34,508 nucleotides of DNA, taken from Streptomyces hydrogenans. Its GTDB lineage: Bacteria; Actinomycetota; Actinomycetes; Streptomycetales; Streptomycetaceae. Below, one piece after another: positions 6,700 through 13,491 of this stretch. The DNA lies in NCBI RefSeq assembly GCF_014656075.1, contig NZ_BNBS01000020.1, positions 52,294 through 86,801 on the forward strand, in the 5' to 3' direction. The first letter of the stretch is position 1. Every line of letters starts with the position of its first letter. A program made the position numbers and the translations under genes. The notes under the pieces are model-generated. The model was given only the letters and a program-made list of their open reading frames with translations, ran no database searches and was not told the DNA's origin.

Positions 6700-6850
6700 C
6701 CGGACCACGGGGGCCGGACCGCGGACCGCGGGGGCCGGACCGCGGGGGGGTGGACCGCGAGGGGTGCAAGGCCGGACCGTGGGGGGCGAGGCCGGGCCGC
6801 GGGGTGCGAGGCCCTGGCGCCGGACCGCGGGCCCGGACCGGGGGCGGGGC
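6700..6850. repeat. GC-rich iterated element (GGACCGCG words)
   Basis: The words CCGGACCGCGGGGG and GGACCGCG recur about nine times with variable spacers, giving strong strand asymmetry (G-rich on the plus strand). Long reading frames crossing it on both strands consist only of Gly/Pro/Arg repeats and are not genes. The G-runs could form unusual DNA structures. Confidence 0.7.
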
Positions 6851-6881
6851 CGCCGCGAGGGCACAGCTCCGCCACGAATCC

Positions 6882-6904
6882 ATAGTGAACTTTTTATTCA
6901 CTAT
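6882..6904. promoter_or_regulatory. Inverted repeat ATAGTGAA / TTCACTAT
   Basis: A perfect 8-base inverted repeat with a 7-base T-rich loop, 18 bases past the stop of the leftward DNA-binding gene. It could end that transcript or serve as a binding site for the protein itself; there is no T run in the leftward direction beyond the stem. Confidence 0.5.
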
Positions 6905-6921
6905 CGGTCAATACGTGTGAT

Positions 6922-7347
6922 TCAAGAATTTTTCGCCGGACCTTGCGGGGGCCTGTCGGACCCGCGCGGTGGCAGCTCCAAGATGTCCCACATGACTCGC
7001 CGACCAGCCCCGCCGATCTTGTGGCGCGTGATCCGGCCCTCGCGTGCCCAGCGATACAGCGTGTCCCGGTCGCGGCCGATGTAGACCGCGGCGGCCTCGG
7101 TGTCGACCAGGCGCGGGTGCACGTCGGCGGATCTGTCGGTCTGAAGGGCGCGGATGTGCGCCATGAGTGCCGGCGTCTCGGTGAACCAGTCGCTGAACTC
7201 GTTGAGGCGGGCATCCGAGAACTGCTCATGCCGCTCGCGGAGATCCCCCACCTCGATCGCCAGCCACTCGCCGCCGGGAACCTCCTCGGCGTTGGCGTCG
7301 GCGATCCGGATGCGGCAGCAGAACCGGTAGTAGCTGATGGTGTTCAC
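6922..7347 (-). CDS. MerR/excisionase-type DNA-binding protein
   Basis: A 141-residue protein whose C-terminal half holds a helix-turn-helix of the HTH_17 excisionase/MerR type: RLVDTEAAAVYIGRDRDTLY, then RWAREGRITRHKIGG and a Trp-containing strand. The N-terminal half is acidic and unassigned. Excisionase-like proteins bend or mark DNA at att sites or act as repressors. The GTG start overlaps the stop of the upstream gene (GTGA), and that gene begins at a divergent region with a duplicated 61-base element, its likely target. No integrase is in view, so a regulator or replication-control role is as likely as excision. Confidence 0.75.
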   Translation of the reverse strand: MNTISYYRFCCRIRIADANAEEVPGGEWLAIEVGDLRERHEQFSDARLNEFSDWFTETPALMAHIRALQTDRSADVHPRLVDTEAAAVYIGRDRDTLYRWAREGRITRHKIGGAGRRVMWDILELPPRGSDRPPQGPAKNS

Positions 7348-7583
7348 TCGCGGCAGTCCCCGGAAGAGTCCCAGTCGAGACTGAAGTCCTCGACGCGGAA
7401 GGACTGAGTGGTGGAGGCGTCGTATCCCTCGTGGACGCTCTTGGGCACATGGAGCGTGTCGAGGCACATGCACACCTCGTCGAGTCGCTCGATGGCCTCG
7501 CGAAGGATCTGTGCCTCGCCGGGGAGGAGCCGGCCTTCTTCTGCTCGGGCGACGAGATTGAGTAGCGATTGTTTGTTCTGCAT
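7344..7583 (-). CDS. Actinophage-type small helical protein
   Basis: A 79-residue protein opening with SLLNLVARAEEGRLLPGEAQ and ILREAIERLDEV, the pattern 'LVARAE.G.LLP.EA..LR..I..L' that I recall from many Streptomyces and mycobacterial phage proteins of unknown role, often in early regions. The ATG at 7583 is chosen over a further-upstream ATG that would run into the direct repeats. Coupled to the DNA-binding gene downstream. Confidence 0.7.
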   Translation of the reverse strand: MQNKQSLLNLVARAEEGRLLPGEAQILREAIERLDEVCMCLDTLHVPKSVHEGYDASTTQSFRVEDFSLDWDSSGDCRE

Positions 7584-7596
7584 TCTCACTCCGAAA

Positions 7597-7725
7597 GCGC
7601 AAAATTTTCCGGCTTCGGGAACTTCGGGGGTTCGCGACCCCCTCCCCGCAAGTTTTTCTGACGGGCGCAAAATTTCCGGGCGCGCGGAACTTTTGGGGTG
7701 AGGTCGCCCCCTCCCCGCAAATTTT
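7597..7725. promoter_or_regulatory. Duplicated 61-base element in divergent promoter region
   Basis: Two 61-base copies (7597-7657 and 7665-7725) start with GCGCAAAATTT and end with CCCCTCCCCGCAA plus a T run. Each is itself roughly palindromic: AAAATTT at one end against AAATTTT or AAGTTTTT at the other, with a central G-run/C-run stem (GGGGG-TTCGCGA-CCCCC in copy 1). They fill nearly the entire gap between the leftward gene at 7583 and the rightward gene at 7763, so they probably bind a regulator or replication protein. Confidence 0.75.
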
Positions 7726-7762
7726 GTAAACTCTTTGGATCCCGCCTGAGGGGTGTTGAAGC

Positions 7763-8188
7763 ATGAAGTACCGAACCCTCTGGATAGTCCGGCACGTGAT
7801 GCCCGACGATCGCCTGGCGACCGCCCGGGTCGACACCGACCCCGAAGAGGCCCTGATCACGCTGTCCCTGCGGTACGGGTACACCCACCGCGCCCTCGTC
7901 CGACAGATGGCCATCTTCAGCAGCGCGTTCGCGGAGGCCGGCCCCTTCGAGCTGGATCCCGGCCATGTGATGCAGCGCCCAGAGCTTCAGGCCTGGGTCG
8001 AGCGGACGGATCGACGCTTCACGGACGACGAACCGATGCGCATGCACTTCGGCGGCCGTGGCCCGTGGTTCTTCGAGATCTTGGTGCGCGACGACCTGAT
8101 CGACGAGGCCGTGGTTCGCGAGCTGAACGCCGACGTGATGCCCAAGGCCTGCGGGCTTCTCGTTCCGGCCCGGATGGCGGCGTTATAG
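7763..8188 (+). CDS. Hypothetical protein upstream of HNH effector-like gene
   Basis: A 141-residue soluble protein starting MKYRTLWIVRHVMPDDRL. It contains an Arg/Asp-rich centre (AWVERTDRRFTDDEPMR) and a Trp-Phe-Phe core (GRGPWFFEILVRDDL). GAGGGGTGTTGAAGC precedes the ATG. I recognise no family. It is transcribed from the repeat-bearing divergent region and followed 60 bases later by an HNH protein in the same direction, so the two may be a functional pair. Confidence 0.7.
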   Translation: MKYRTLWIVRHVMPDDRLATARVDTDPEEALITLSLRYGYTHRALVRQMAIFSSAFAEAGPFELDPGHVMQRPELQAWVERTDRRFTDDEPMRMHFGGRGPWFFEILVRDDLIDEAVVRELNADVMPKACGLLVPARMAAL

Positions 8189-8248
8189 AGGGTGGCTCAT
8201 CAGGCGTTGAGGCCATCAGGGCGGCGTAAGCGGACTATCTTCGAGTCC

Positions 8249-9139
8249 ATGAGTAGCTTCAGCCCCGGTGCATCCCTGAGCAAGCTGCTGTTCGGTCGTG
8301 CAATGGGGTGCGGGTACCCGGATTGTGCAGAGCCGTTGGTCGAGGAAGACCGGGGACTACTGAACATCAACGTGGAGGTAGCCCACATTCGTGCTGAGAA
8401 GCAAGGAGGGCCTCGCTACGACCCGAGCTTCTCTGACGTCAACGGTGAGCCGAACTTGATGCTTCTGTGCCACAAGCACCACAAGCGAGTGGACACCCAC
8501 CCGGCTGCCTACCCCACCGAAGAACTGCTGGCCTGGAAGGAGCGCCAGGTCCTCCAAGGGCGGGGTGGTGGTGGGTTGAGCGCCAACCAGCTCGACCGAG
8601 TTGTCGCAGCGTTCTCGACACCGGCGGCAGAGGTGGAAGCGGTTGGCATCCTCAGAGCCGGAGGGCAGAACGTCGTGTCCAGGATCCAGGGCCTGGCGCA
8701 GCTTAAGCCGATCAATGCCGAGGTCGAGGCGCGGTATCTCGGTGTGCGCGTCACCAACGTGGGGGCGATCGGCTTCGGGGTGGACGGGGTCGGCTACGAA
8801 TTTGATGTCAGGGGCGAGGCGCCTTTGGCCCTCAACTTCCCGCCCTGGCATGTCCTCCACCGTCCGTCCCGCCGGTTGGAGCCTCAGGAGAACTCGGTCT
8901 GGATCATCGACGTGGACTCACTCATCCTCGGCATCGAGGACATGCTGCCGAGGACGAAGCCATGGGTCCCTGTGCGTTTTAGGGCAACCTGTCACCTGGG
9001 GTCCGGAAGCTCCGTCCCTGGCTCATGGATCTCCGCTGTACACCTGCCGATCTGGAAAGAACACGTCACCCAGGACCGGCTCGAAACTCTGGCGGAGAGA
9101 GCGGTGGAGGCACGAGCGCGGATGGAGACGACAGCGTAG
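8249..9139 (+). CDS. HNH endonuclease with unknown C-terminal domain (Cap5-like HNH)
   Basis: A 296-residue protein. Residues 15-100 form an HNH domain: CGYPDC, VEVAHIRAEKQGGPR with the catalytic-type His at 46, and NLMLLCHKHHKRVD with Asn69, Cys74 and His77/78, followed by a YPTEELLAWKERQ helix. This subtype is the one found at the N-terminus of defence nucleases such as CBASS Cap5. Residues 110-296 look beta-rich and do not resemble the SAVED sensor; I cannot name them. The ATG at 8249 is preferred to an in-frame GTG at 8192. A DNA-cutting effector triggered through its C-terminal domain is a reasonable inference, not shown. Confidence 0.8.
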   Translation: MSSFSPGASLSKLLFGRAMGCGYPDCAEPLVEEDRGLLNINVEVAHIRAEKQGGPRYDPSFSDVNGEPNLMLLCHKHHKRVDTHPAAYPTEELLAWKERQVLQGRGGGGLSANQLDRVVAAFSTPAAEVEAVGILRAGGQNVVSRIQGLAQLKPINAEVEARYLGVRVTNVGAIGFGVDGVGYEFDVRGEAPLALNFPPWHVLHRPSRRLEPQENSVWIIDVDSLILGIEDMLPRTKPWVPVRFRATCHLGSGSSVPGSWISAVHLPIWKEHVTQDRLETLAERAVEARARMETTA

Positions 9140-9153
9140 CGACCACTCTGCTC

Positions 9154-9858
9154 TCATCCACGCTTCCCCTTCTCGTACAGCGCGACCCACTCCGACATCG
9201 GGTAGGTCTCCCCGCATGGCGGCGTCTCCGGTGTGCCGACGCATCGCACGTCGCTGGAGTGGTCCCATGCCACCGACAGCCCGCCCCCGCAGTTGCCGCA
9301 CACGGTGTTGCCGAACATGGCGTCGGACGCCGTCACTCTCAGCGCTGCCTTCGCCTGCCGTACCCATTTGTCGGTGAGCTTGAGGGTGTCCCGGGCGAGG
9401 TCGGGGCGGGCCTCGGCGAACTGCTGGACCTGGTAGGGGAGGCCTTCGAAGACGGCCTTCAGGGGGTTGGAGAGCCAGGTCCGGTCCCTGCCGGCTTCGA
9501 TGAAGATGCGGTCGAGGGACATGTAGGCGTCGCAGGTGATCTCGTCGAGAGTGAAGAAGCCTGCCATGTCGCCCGGTGGCCGGCCCGCGGTCTTGACGCG
9601 GGGTGCTCCGCGTTCCGCCTTCGGGTTCCGGTCGGTATCCCTGTTCTGCTGGAACTCCCGGAGCTGCTCCAGGAGGCTGGACCTCCGTATCAGGCGTGTG
9701 CGCGTCTCTTCCCTGGAGGGGCAGTCGCACCCGGGGCCGCCGCTGCATGTTTCCTTGTCGTGGTACTTGACGGGGATCTTGTACTCGACCCGTTCCCGGT
9801 ACCCGTCCCCGAGCGCATCGCAGTTCTGTCGGAGCCGTTCGAGAAGCGCCTCGGTCAC
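9154..9858 (-). CDS. Phage-type protein with C-terminal zinc ribbon
   Basis: A 234-residue protein. The N-terminus is helical with a CSGGPGCDCPS Cys cluster at about residues 38-48; the middle has EITCDAYMSLDRIFIEAGRD and a helical WVRQAKAALRV segment; the C-terminus is a zinc ribbon (VCGNCGGGL ... CVG ... CGETYPM). Similar proteins occur in Streptomyces phage and prophage early regions, function unknown. The GTG start overlaps the upstream stop (GTGA). It is the last gene of the leftward unit that starts at 13109. Confidence 0.75.
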   Translation of the reverse strand: MTEALLERLRQNCDALGDGYRERVEYKIPVKYHDKETCSGGPGCDCPSREETRTRLIRRSSLLEQLREFQQNRDTDRNPKAERGAPRVKTAGRPPGDMAGFFTLDEITCDAYMSLDRIFIEAGRDRTWLSNPLKAVFEGLPYQVQQFAEARPDLARDTLKLTDKWVRQAKAALRVTASDAMFGNTVCGNCGGGLSVAWDHSSDVRCVGTPETPPCGETYPMSEWVALYEKGKRG

Positions 9859-10088
9859 TCGGTATCACCCTCATTATTGAATTGTTCCTGGATCTTCTCC
9901 AGGAGTGCTTTCTCGCTCTTGAACGACGCCATCGTCAGGCGTTCCGCGGTGTTGCGGGCGTGAGTGCCGGTCACGAGAACCCCGGCTATTTTTGCGTGGT
10001 TGTGTTCGTAGTGGATCGACAGGCTCACCATGCCGTTATCGGCTGTGTCCACACGGAGATAGACCCTGAGGTTTTCCTCGTCGCTCAA
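9855..10088 (-). CDS. Small hypothetical protein
   Basis: A 77-residue protein with beta-strand alternation (LRVYLRVDTADNGMVSLSI) and a helical C-terminus (EKALLEKIQEQFNNEGD). AAAATTGAACAGCGAGAATTCC precedes the start. Coupled to the zinc-ribbon gene downstream. No family recognised. Confidence 0.7.
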   Translation of the reverse strand: MSDEENLRVYLRVDTADNGMVSLSIHYEHNHAKIAGVLVTGTHARNTAERLTMASFKSEKALLEKIQEQFNNEGDTE

Positions 10089-10110
10089 AGGAATTCTCGC
10101 TGTTCAATTT

Positions 10111-10830
10111 TCACGGGCATTCAGGGTCGTGGATCGCCCAGACCCAGGTGCTCCCGAGCTGGACGCCGACGTAGACCTCGTCGCTGCCGATGTAGGCGTT
10201 GCAGACGTCGCACCGCGGGGGGCGTTCCGTGATCTGGCGGGGCCGGGCCGTCCTGCGGTGTCCGCGGGCGGCAGCCCTCTCCGCGCGGGACGGCTTCAGG
10301 AGCGTGGTCTGGGGGACCGATCCGTTGATGGCCTCCCAGGCCGCCTGCGCCTCCGGGGGTAGGTCAGAACGGGGGTGCGTCGCAGGTCCGGCAGGAGACG
10401 ACGTCGGCACCCCGGATTCGAGGGCAGCTGGCTGGTGGCGTCCATCCCTGCGCTCGCCAGGCATCGCAGGGACTGACGGAGGGCCCTGCTCGACCTCCGT
10501 GAACTTCACGGCGTCCATGGCGTGCGCCCCGCAGCCGTGCTCGGCCAGTACCTTCCGGCGGCCGTTCGCGACTTCCTGGAGTCCTGCGGCGTCGAAGGCC
10601 GGGACGGGGGAGACGTGGGAGCGGTGCAGAAGCTTCTGGGGCCGCCCGGCTGCCTCGACGAGGTCGAAGAGGCGTCGCCCGCCCATGAGGGCGGCGATGT
10701 AGGCGTCGCGGCCGGCGACGGCGACGTCTGCGGCGGCCCGGATGCCGGACGAGTGGGCGAGGTAGACGTACGCCCCGCAGCGGTTGCAGGTGGCCAGCTT
10801 GATCGGGGTGTCGATGAGGTGGTCAGGCAT
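10111..10830 (-). CDS. Protein with zinc knuckles at both ends
   Basis: A 239-residue protein with CNRCGAYVYLAH at residues 15-18 onward and CDVCNAYIG near the C-terminus (Cys pairs that may be separate zinc sites), joined by a Pro/Ala/Arg-rich linker of low complexity. The N-terminal ATCNRCGAYVYLA region is a recurring actinophage pattern. It starts inside the end of the upstream zinc gene (8-base overlap). A nucleic-acid-binding role is possible but unproven. Confidence 0.7.
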   Translation of the reverse strand: MPDHLIDTPIKLATCNRCGAYVYLAHSSGIRAAADVAVAGRDAYIAALMGGRRLFDLVEAAGRPQKLLHRSHVSPVPAFDAAGLQEVANGRRKVLAEHGCGAHAMDAVKFTEVEQGPPSVPAMPGERRDGRHQPAALESGVPTSSPAGPATHPRSDLPPEAQAAWEAINGSVPQTTLLKPSRAERAAARGHRRTARPRQITERPPRCDVCNAYIGSDEVYVGVQLGSTWVWAIHDPECP

Positions 10831-11083
10831 CCCGGCCCCAAGCTGTACTCACTGGCGATTTACCGCCCCAGATGGTGGTCCCGGTCTCCGTGTCCAGACG
10901 GGGCACCAAACCGGCTTCTTCGCACTCCGCCTCAGCGAGACAGCGGCGTTCCGGGCCGAAGGGCCCGACGCGGTGACGGTCTCCGGCTGTTGTGCCCCCG
11001 AAGGTGAGGTGGCAGGCCGGACAGTGCTGCGGCCTCTTGCCCGGCCAGGCGGTGCCGCAGGGTATGCACTTCGTGATCATCAT
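10823..11083 (-). CDS. FDXHR-type putative zinc-binding protein
   Basis: An 86-residue protein with KCIPCGTAW, then HCPACHLTFGG and GDRHRVGPFG. This fits the actinobacterial FDXHR family, where two CxxC knuckles are followed by an (F)DxHR element; here the first residue of that element is Gly instead of Phe. These proteins are common in Streptomyces mobile elements and of unknown role. The ATG overlaps the upstream stop (ATGA). Confidence 0.8.
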   Translation of the reverse strand: MMITKCIPCGTAWPGKRPQHCPACHLTFGGTTAGDRHRVGPFGPERRCLAEAECEEAGLVPRLDTETGTTIWGGKSPVSTAWGRDA

Positions 11084-11271
11084 GCGCTGCTCAGCTTCCA
11101 GGCGATGACGGCCCTGCTGTCGATCGTCCAGTCGTCCAGGAGAACGAACCCGGCGGCGGGGGCGATCATCTTCACCCGGCCATTGAGGTGGTCACCGCTC
11201 TTGAGGATGACGGTGACGTTGTCACCGACGTCGACAGCGTCGGCGAGGGCCGTCCAGGCGTTGGTGTTCAT
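11080..11271 (-). CDS. Small beta-rich, Sm/SH3-like protein
   Basis: A 63-residue protein with the strand pattern DNVTVILKSGDHLNGRVKMI, then FVLLDDWTIDSRAVIAWKL. Short strands with a G-x-x-x-x-G turn and a DD W resemble Sm/LSm or SH3-like barrels, but no signature is clear enough to assign one. ATGA overlaps on both sides couple it to the coiled-coil gene upstream and the zinc gene downstream. Confidence 0.65.
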   Translation of the reverse strand: MNTNAWTALADAVDVGDNVTVILKSGDHLNGRVKMIAPAAGFVLLDDWTIDSRAVIAWKLSSA

Positions 11272-11456
11272 GACGCTTCCTCCGTGCTGTCGGGTTCGCC
11301 GCCCATGAGTTCGGTGACGAGCGCTTCGTAGCGAGCCTTGAGGACGGCCAGCTCCTGCTGGGCGTCCCGGATCTTCTGCTCGCGGTGTTCGATCTGGTGG
11401 TGGATCCGCCGGGCCTCCCGCGCCTTCATGGCGCGGTCTTCTGGAGTCAGCGACAT
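11268..11456 (-). CDS. Short coiled-coil protein
   Basis: A 62-residue protein, nearly all one charged helix: residues 8-50 show regular hydrophobic spacing in a Glu/Arg/Lys-rich background (EARRIHHQIEHREQKI and onward), a likely coiled coil. AAGAAAGGCAGTC upstream supports the ATG. It follows the ATPase gene by about 130 bases that hold no gene I can support. Confidence 0.65.
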   Translation of the reverse strand: MSLTPEDRAMKAREARRIHHQIEHREQKIRDAQQELAVLKARYEALVTELMGGEPDSTEEAS

Positions 11457-11590
11457 GACTGCCTTTCTTGGTCAACTTTGGGGGGAGCGTTAGCGACCCC
11501 CAGTTGCGGAGCAACGGCGCACGCATCCGCCGCATGCGGACACCCGGATGCGGACACCCGCGTGCGCCGCGGGCGCGTGCGAGTACAGCC

Positions 11591-12940
11591 CTAGCTGTCG
11601 TCCGTCAAGCCGCCGATTCGACGCTGGCCGAGCGAGGTCGCCTTCCAGCTGGACCCCTGCCGGGCGACGCATCCCTTCACCAGGAGCTGGCCGAGGGCTT
11701 CGCGGACGGTGGCCTTGTCGGCGTCGCCGGAGGTCCTGGAGTTGATCATCTGTTCGGTGGCTCCGGCGGCGGCGAAGGCGACGACGATGTTGAGGACGGT
11801 GTGCTCCACGGCCGGCAGCGGCGGCAGATCCTCGGCTCGCTGCTGGTACCACTGCCGCCGGGGCTTGACGGCGAGGGCGAGACCGGGGCCGGCGGTGCCG
11901 AGTTCCACCTTCATCTCGGGCGCTTCGGCGAGGTCTTTCTGGGCCCGGGTGTGGACGGTGACGGTGTAGGTGTCCTTATCGGCTTCGACTTCGAATTCAG
12001 CATCCAGGGCGCCGAGAATCGCAGTTGATCCCCGCGCACGCCCCGCAGACGCCCCGGAGTGGTGTACCAGAGCCACACATGCTCCGGTGACCTCTTTGAG
12101 GACGTCGAGCGCAGCGACGACCATTCCCATTTCGCTGGCTGAATTCTCTTCAAGACCCACAGTGCAACGGGCCTGGGTGTCGAGGACGACGAATTTGTAG
12201 TCGCCCCGTTTGGCAGTGCGGATGAGGGCCGACACATCTTTCCGGTCTCCTAGCTGGACGGGATTCGGATAGAAATGCACGCCGGTCATGGGCCGCTTGT
12301 TCTGCATTTCCCATGCCCTTACTCGGCGTTTTATCCCTCGCACTCCTTCGGCGACGATGTAAAGCACATTGGATTGCTCTGTCCTTTTCCCCTGCCAGGG
12401 AATTCCGGCCCCCACGCATCCGGCCATGTCGAGCATGACGAACGACTTGTAGGATTTCGGCGGCCCGTAGAGCCGGGCGATGCTCTCCTTGACGAGGAAG
12501 CCCTCGATGAGGGGTTCGGCTTCTTCGAGCTGGTCGAGGTCGGAAGTGTCGAGGAGGGCGAGGTTGTCGCCGGCTTCGGCGGCCTTGTAGAGAGCTTCCT
12601 TCTCCCGGCGGGCGATCTCGTCGGCGGCTTTGGTCTTGGCGGTGGCGTCCCGGATGAAGTCCTCGGCCCGGCGGTCGACGGCGCTGCGGGCCTCGCCGTC
12701 GGCTGTCGCCTGCACCTGGTACGACCGGTCGAAGGCCTCGTGGTCGTCGCCGGGGAGCATGGCCCTGACCCTGTCGGGGTCGCCCAGCATGAGGGCGTAG
12801 GAGGCGGCGATCGACGGGTAGAGGTTGTAGGCCGGCGGTGGGTTAGTCGCAGCGGGTGCAGTAGCCGTCGTCGAGCTGGGGGCGGTGGAAGCGTCGTCGG
12901 AGCCATCCCCGGAGGGTTGCGAAAAGACCGGCGTCGTCAT
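11591..12940 (-). CDS. RepA-like AAA_25 hexameric helicase/ATPase
   Basis: A 449-residue RecA-fold ATPase. The first 35 residues are Ser/Thr/Ala/Pro-rich; residues 95-140 are helical and charged; Walker A is LYGPPKSYKSF (about 157-167); Walker B is KFVVLDTQAR (about 249-258); LVHHSG (291-296) is the RepA/DnaB-like motif 3; RGSTAILGALD follows. The last 65 residues look like a winged helix (TVREALGQLLVKG). RepA-like ATPases unwind plasmid or phage origins and often act with a primase; none is seen here. ATG 12940 follows AGGGGAACG. Its first 98 bases overlap the upstream gene in another frame. Confidence 0.85.
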   Translation of the reverse strand: MTTPVFSQPSGDGSDDASTAPSSTTATAPAATNPPPAYNLYPSIAASYALMLGDPDRVRAMLPGDDHEAFDRSYQVQATADGEARSAVDRRAEDFIRDATAKTKAADEIARREKEALYKAAEAGDNLALLDTSDLDQLEEAEPLIEGFLVKESIARLYGPPKSYKSFVMLDMAGCVGAGIPWQGKRTEQSNVLYIVAEGVRGIKRRVRAWEMQNKRPMTGVHFYPNPVQLGDRKDVSALIRTAKRGDYKFVVLDTQARCTVGLEENSASEMGMVVAALDVLKEVTGACVALVHHSGASAGRARGSTAILGALDAEFEVEADKDTYTVTVHTRAQKDLAEAPEMKVELGTAGPGLALAVKPRRQWYQQRAEDLPPLPAVEHTVLNIVVAFAAAGATEQMINSRTSGDADKATVREALGQLLVKGCVARQGSSWKATSLGQRRIGGLTDDS

Positions 12941-13109
12941 CGTTCCCCTGTTCAGTTGTGGTGTCGCAGCACTGCGCGCACGGGCAGCAGAAGAGCTGTC
13001 CCTTGTAGTTCTCGTAGACGATGCCGGTGGAGCCGCAGCCGACGCAGGCATGACCGGGGCAGTCGCCGGTCTGTCCGCACCATCGGCAGGTGACGGCGGT
13101 GTCGTGCAT
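12843..13109 (-). CDS. Cys-rich zinc-finger protein overlapping the ATPase start
   Basis: An 88-residue protein with CRWCGQTGDCPGHACVGCG, then CCPCAQCC, and a C-terminal YCTRCD: eleven or more Cys, enough for two or three zinc sites. The ATG at 13109 follows GAGGAAGACCCTC. It shares 98 bases with the RepA-like gene in a different frame; the overlap covers that protein's low-complexity N-terminus, which suggests the ATPase start expanded backward or that its true start is an ATG near 12790. It is the first gene of this leftward unit. Confidence 0.65.
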   Translation of the reverse strand: MHDTAVTCRWCGQTGDCPGHACVGCGSTGIVYENYKGQLFCCPCAQCCDTTTEQGNDDDAGLFATLRGWLRRRFHRPQLDDGYCTRCD

Positions 13110-13491
13110 GAGGGTCTTCCTCGTATTCGGTTGTTCCGGCGAAAGGCGTCGGGTGCGCTCCTCGGCCGGTCGCAGCGACGACCAGGCGGCGTGCAAAGTG
13201 CCCCCGGTCCGGGTGACGGCTGGGCCTGTTGATGATCAAGAACAGGACAGCTCCCGGCCGCTGCGCGCCGCCCGGGGTTGTCGTAAGTGATCAAGGACAG
13301 TGTTCACATGCGGCAGGGAGGCGCTCAAGGGGGCAGAGGGTGAGGTGAACGGCTGACGCTCAGAGGACTCCAGCCGCCGACGGGGGAGTATCACGAACGG
13401 CCGGATGTAACCTTTCGTGTCGATCGCAGTGAATACGGTCACGGATTGTTGATGTTCGACGTGGCGGCAACGCCTTCCGTCTGGAGAACCC
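13110..13491. promoter_or_regulatory. Divergent intergenic region
   Basis: No gene is seen in these 382 bases, which lie between the leftward zinc-finger gene and the rightward hydrolase. TGATCAAG(A/G)ACAG occurs at 13233-13245 and 13288-13300, 55 bases apart in direct orientation, a possible operator pair. The leader element CAACCGAATACGAGG lies just ahead of the leftward start. Promoters for both directions must be here, but no confident -35/-10 pair was found. Confidence 0.45.

Noticed and set aside
6509..6901. Open frames across the GC-rich iterations
   Set aside because: Products are only Gly/Pro/Arg repeats in several frames on both strands, produced by the repeat itself.
8192..8248. 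Upstream GTG start for the HNH effector-like gene
   Set aside because: The added residues are Arg-rich without conservation to the HNH fold, and the start at 8249 begins a sensible N-terminus.
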